From contig JAOUEK010000098.1 of the NCBI GenBank assembly GCA_029858755.1, positions 1-7,089 of the forward strand: DNA of 7,089 nt. Reading direction: 5' to 3'. The notes beneath the pieces were generated by a model, which was not told the DNA's origin, did no database searches, and worked only from the letters and a program-made list of their open reading frames with translations. The first letter of the stretch is position 1. Each line of letters begins with the position of its first letter. The position numbers were made by a program, and so were the translations under genes. The stretch is from Thermoleophilia bacterium (GTDB lineage: Bacteria > Actinomycetota > Thermoleophilia > Gaiellales > Gaiellaceae). This document shows positions 4,973 through 7,089 of the stretch, in pieces.

Positions 4973-5316
4973 TGTCGACGATCGCGGACGCGCCACTCCG
5001 CAGACGTGCGCGCGCGCGTGGTGGGGCCAAGGCACGCCGCTCGCGCTTCCCGGAAGGCGTCGTCTGGATCGTGGTCGTGGCCGCGCTGCTCGCCGGCGTG
5101 GTCGCGGTCAACGTGGCCGTGCTCCAGCTCAACGTCGAGCTGGACCGCCTCGGCGTGGAGCGCGCGCAGCTCAGGGCCGACAATGCTCGGCTGCGTGCAC
5201 GGCTCTCCAGCGCGTCGGCCAGCATCCGCATCGAGACGCAGGCACGGGCGCGGCTCGGCGTCGAGTCGGCGGACCCCCTGCTGACGACGTACGTGGACCT
5301 CGCACCGGAGCGGTGA
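4972..5316 (+). CDS. ftsL: Cell division protein FtsL (FtsL/DivIC-like)
   Basis: A 114-residue bitopic membrane protein. An arginine- and lysine-rich cytoplasmic tail (10-25, RRRARARGGAKARRSR) precedes one transmembrane helix (about 28-50, rich in V, A, L, I). A periplasmic-side coiled coil follows (about 52-82) with leucines in heptad-like spacing (LNVELDRLGVERAQLRADNARLRARL). The tail has IETQARARLGV (87-97), matching the I-E-x-x-A-R-x-x-L-G motif of FtsL and DivIC proteins. FtsL joins FtsB/DivIC and FtsQ to activate septal synthase FtsW-FtsI. Sequence similarity in this family is low, so the name rests on topology and on its place between rsmH and ftsI, which is diagnostic. Both ends are TGATG junctions. 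Confidence 0.88.
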   Translation: MSTIADAPLRRRARARGGAKARRSRFPEGVVWIVVVAALLAGVVAVNVAVLQLNVELDRLGVERAQLRADNARLRARLSSASASIRIETQARARLGVESADPLLTTYVDLAPER

Positions 5317-7022
5317 TGGAACGGCGGGCGAACCGTCGCATCCGGGCCCTGCTCGCAGGCTTCGCGGTGCTCTTCGCGCTCACGCTCGGGCGCGCTGCGT
5401 ACCTGCAGGTGGTCGAAGGCCCCTCCTACGAGACGCTCGCCGAGCAGCAGCACGTGGAGACGATCGAGCTGCCGGCTGCGCGCGGCACCATCTTCGACCG
5501 CACGGGCAAGCCGCTTGCGATCGGCGAGCAGGCGACCACCGTCTACGCCGACCCGCAGCACGTGGTCAACCCCAAGCGGGCCGCGATCGTCACCGGCAAG
5601 GTGCTGGGGCTCGACCCCGACGACGTCTACCGGCTGCTCGCAGATCGCTCGAAGGGGTTCGTCTACCTGCAGCGCAAGGCCGACCCGATCAGGGCGGCGA
5701 AGCTGGAGCGGAAGAAGATCCCCGGGATCGGCTTCTACGGGGAGGAGCGGCGGATCTATCCGCAGCGGACCGTCGCCTCCCACGTGCTCGGCTACGCCGG
5801 CACGGACAACCGCGGGCTCGAGGGGCTGGAGAAGGCGCTGGACAAGCAGCTCGCGGGCAGAGCGGGGTCGGAGAGGGTGATCCGCGACCCGTTCGGGCGC
5901 GCGATCGACGTGGTCACCTCGAGGCCCGAGCGGGGAGGGCGGAACGTCGTGCTCACCCTCGACAACCAGATCCAGGCCACCGCGGAGCGCATGCTCACGG
6001 ACGCGGTGCGCCGGTGGGGTGCACGCGGCGCCACCGCCATCGTCCTCGACCCGCGCACGGGCGCGATCCTGGCTCTCGCCAACGCGCCGACCTTCGACGC
6101 GAACAGGTTCGCGTCCGCCGCTCCGGACGCGCGCCGCAACCGGGCGGTCACCGACATCTACGAGCCTGGCTCCACCTTCAAGATCGTGACGATCGCCGCC
6201 GCGCTCGAGGATCGGGTCGTGACCCCGACCACGTCGTTCGTGCTGGCGCCGACGATCAAGGTCGCCGATCGCACGATCCACGAGGCCCACTCCCGCCCGA
6301 CCGAGCAGATGTCAGTCCGCCGGATCCTCTACGAGTCGTCGAACGTGGGCACGATCACGATCGCCGAGCGGCTCGGCGCCGGTGAGCTCGCCACCTGGAT
6401 CGACCGCTTCGGCTTCGGGAAGCAGACGGGCCTCGGCTCCCTCGGCGAGAGCCCTGGCCTCGTGCTCCCGGTCGACCAGTGGTCCGGGTCGACGATCGGC
6501 ACCGTGCCCATCGGCCAGGGCATCGCGGTGACGCCGATGCAGATGGTCTCCGCCTACGCGGCAATCGGGAACAGCGGTGTTCGCGAGACACCCCACCTCG
6601 TCGCCAAGGTGGGAGGGAGGAAGGTCTCACCAAGGCCCCCGAAGCGGATCGTCTCGAGGCAGACGGCGAACAAGATGATGTCCATGTTCCGGGACGTCGT
6701 GGTCGAGGGCACGGGCACCGAGGCCGCGATTCCGGGCTACACGGTCGCCGGCAAGACGGGTACCGCGCAGAAGGCGGAGAACGGGCGCTACGTGAGGAAG
6801 TACGTCGCCTCCTTCGTCGGGCTCGTCCCTGCCCGCCAGCCGCGGCTCGCGATCCTGGTGATGGTCGACGAGCCGCGCGGGGCGATCTGGGGCGGCGTGG
6901 TGGCCGCGCCCGTCTTCCGCGACCTCGCGCGCTTCTCGCTCCAGTACCTCGAGGTCCCGCCCGACGCCCCCGAGACGAAGCGATCGGCACTCGTCGCCAT
7001 GGGGGCGGGCACGATCCGGTGA
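5316..7022 (+). CDS. ftsI: Septal peptidoglycan transpeptidase FtsI (class B penicillin-binding protein, PBP3-type)
   Basis: A 568-residue membrane-anchored D,D-transpeptidase that cross-links septal peptidoglycan with FtsW. A basic N-terminus (MERRANRRIR) precedes one anchor helix (about 11-30). The pedestal domain carries RGTIFDRTGKPLA (56-68), then RIYPQRTVASHVLGY (146-160) and GLEGLEKALD (167-176). The transpeptidase domain has all three active-site motifs: STFK with nucleophile Ser286, SSN (341-343), and KTGT (480-483). Other family stretches are EPGSTFKI and PIGQGIAVTPMQM (398-410). The protein ends soon after this domain and has no PASTA repeats, unlike some Gram-positive PBPs. Start choice: ATG at 5316 overlaps the ftsL stop by one base; a GTG directly before it (5313) would add one residue. 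Length is typical of FtsI. A strong hairpin begins six bases after the stop. Confidence 0.96.
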   Translation: MERRANRRIRALLAGFAVLFALTLGRAAYLQVVEGPSYETLAEQQHVETIELPAARGTIFDRTGKPLAIGEQATTVYADPQHVVNPKRAAIVTGKVLGLDPDDVYRLLADRSKGFVYLQRKADPIRAAKLERKKIPGIGFYGEERRIYPQRTVASHVLGYAGTDNRGLEGLEKALDKQLAGRAGSERVIRDPFGRAIDVVTSRPERGGRNVVLTLDNQIQATAERMLTDAVRRWGARGATAIVLDPRTGAILALANAPTFDANRFASAAPDARRNRAVTDIYEPGSTFKIVTIAAALEDRVVTPTTSFVLAPTIKVADRTIHEAHSRPTEQMSVRRILYESSNVGTITIAERLGAGELATWIDRFGFGKQTGLGSLGESPGLVLPVDQWSGSTIGTVPIGQGIAVTPMQMVSAYAAIGNSGVRETPHLVAKVGGRKVSPRPPKRIVSRQTANKMMSMFRDVVVEGTGTEAAIPGYTVAGKTGTAQKAENGRYVRKYVASFVGLVPARQPRLAILVMVDEPRGAIWGGVVAAPVFRDLARFSLQYLEVPPDAPETKRSALVAMGAGTIR

Positions 7023-7028
7023 GCGGTG

Positions 7029-7050
7029 CGGTCGGGCTGGGGCCCGACCG
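7029..7050 (+). terminator. Strong hairpin directly after ftsI, possible terminator or attenuator
   Basis: CGGTCGGGC (7029-7037) pairs perfectly with GCCCGACCG (7042-7050) around a TGGG loop; three more G-U pairs could extend the stem in RNA. The following bases (TGTGTG) contain Ts but no true T-run. Placement right after a stop codon and stem strength favour a role at the transcript end. The remaining 39 bases to the window edge contain no gene I can recognise. Confidence 0.5.
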
Positions 7051-7089
7051 TGTGTGCGCGGCTTCCACCAGGCCATCCCGCCCCGCGTC

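Noticed and set aside
4881..6290. 469-codon minus-strand open frame opposite ftsL and ftsI
   Set aside because: Antisense shadow; the plus strand carries complete FtsL and FtsI with active-site motifs.
1..7089. tRNA, rRNA, insertion sequence, integrase or phage genes
   Set aside because: No cloverleaf, rRNA segment, transposase-like frame or terminal repeat pair was recognised anywhere in the window.

Overview
The window is GC-rich (roughly 70% G+C by eye), uses GTG starts freely, and carries the head of a division and cell-wall (dcw) cluster in the order mraZ-rsmH-ftsL-ftsI. Together with a sigma factor coupled to a DNA alkyltransferase and a short PfkB kinase of a characteristic type, this suggests a high-GC actinobacterium, most likely a deep-branching Thermoleophilia-like lineage. 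The taxon is an inference from gene content, not a measured placement.

Left part, minus strand (1-891): a small protein resembling the DUF1059 family (891-706), an ECF-type sigma factor (587-108), and the first 37 codons of a methylated-DNA-protein-cysteine methyltransferase that runs off the left edge. The sigma factor and the alkyltransferase overlap by four bases (ATGA) and are almost certainly co-translated. A perfect 15-base palindrome (931-945) sits in the divergent gap between this block and the plus-strand genes.

Middle part, plus strand (965-3429): a PfkB-family sugar or nucleoside kinase, then a 351-base gap rich in inverted repeats, then a two-gene unit in which a D-2-hydroxyacid dehydrogenase overlaps an EthD/dimeric-barrel protein by four bases. 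This pair looks like a small catabolic or detoxifying operon of unknown substrate.

Right part, plus strand (3556-7022): a dcw operon start with a readable promoter (TTGCGT, 17 bp, TACAGT). It is overlaid by four GTGG repeats at exactly 10-base spacing (the expected MraZ operator) and by a perfect hairpin at the predicted transcript 5' end. MraZ (regulator), RsmH (16S rRNA C1402 N4-methyltransferase), FtsL (divisome scaffold) and FtsI (septal transpeptidase, no PASTA domains) follow with overlaps of 35, 1 and 1 (or 4) bases. A strong 9-bp hairpin begins 6 bases after the ftsI stop and may end or attenuate the operon there.

I see no mobile element, CRISPR array, tRNA, rRNA or obviously new defence-type system. 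The most interesting signals are regulatory: the nested mraZ promoter/operator/hairpin, the divergent palindrome, and two gene-end hairpins that share an 11-base left arm.
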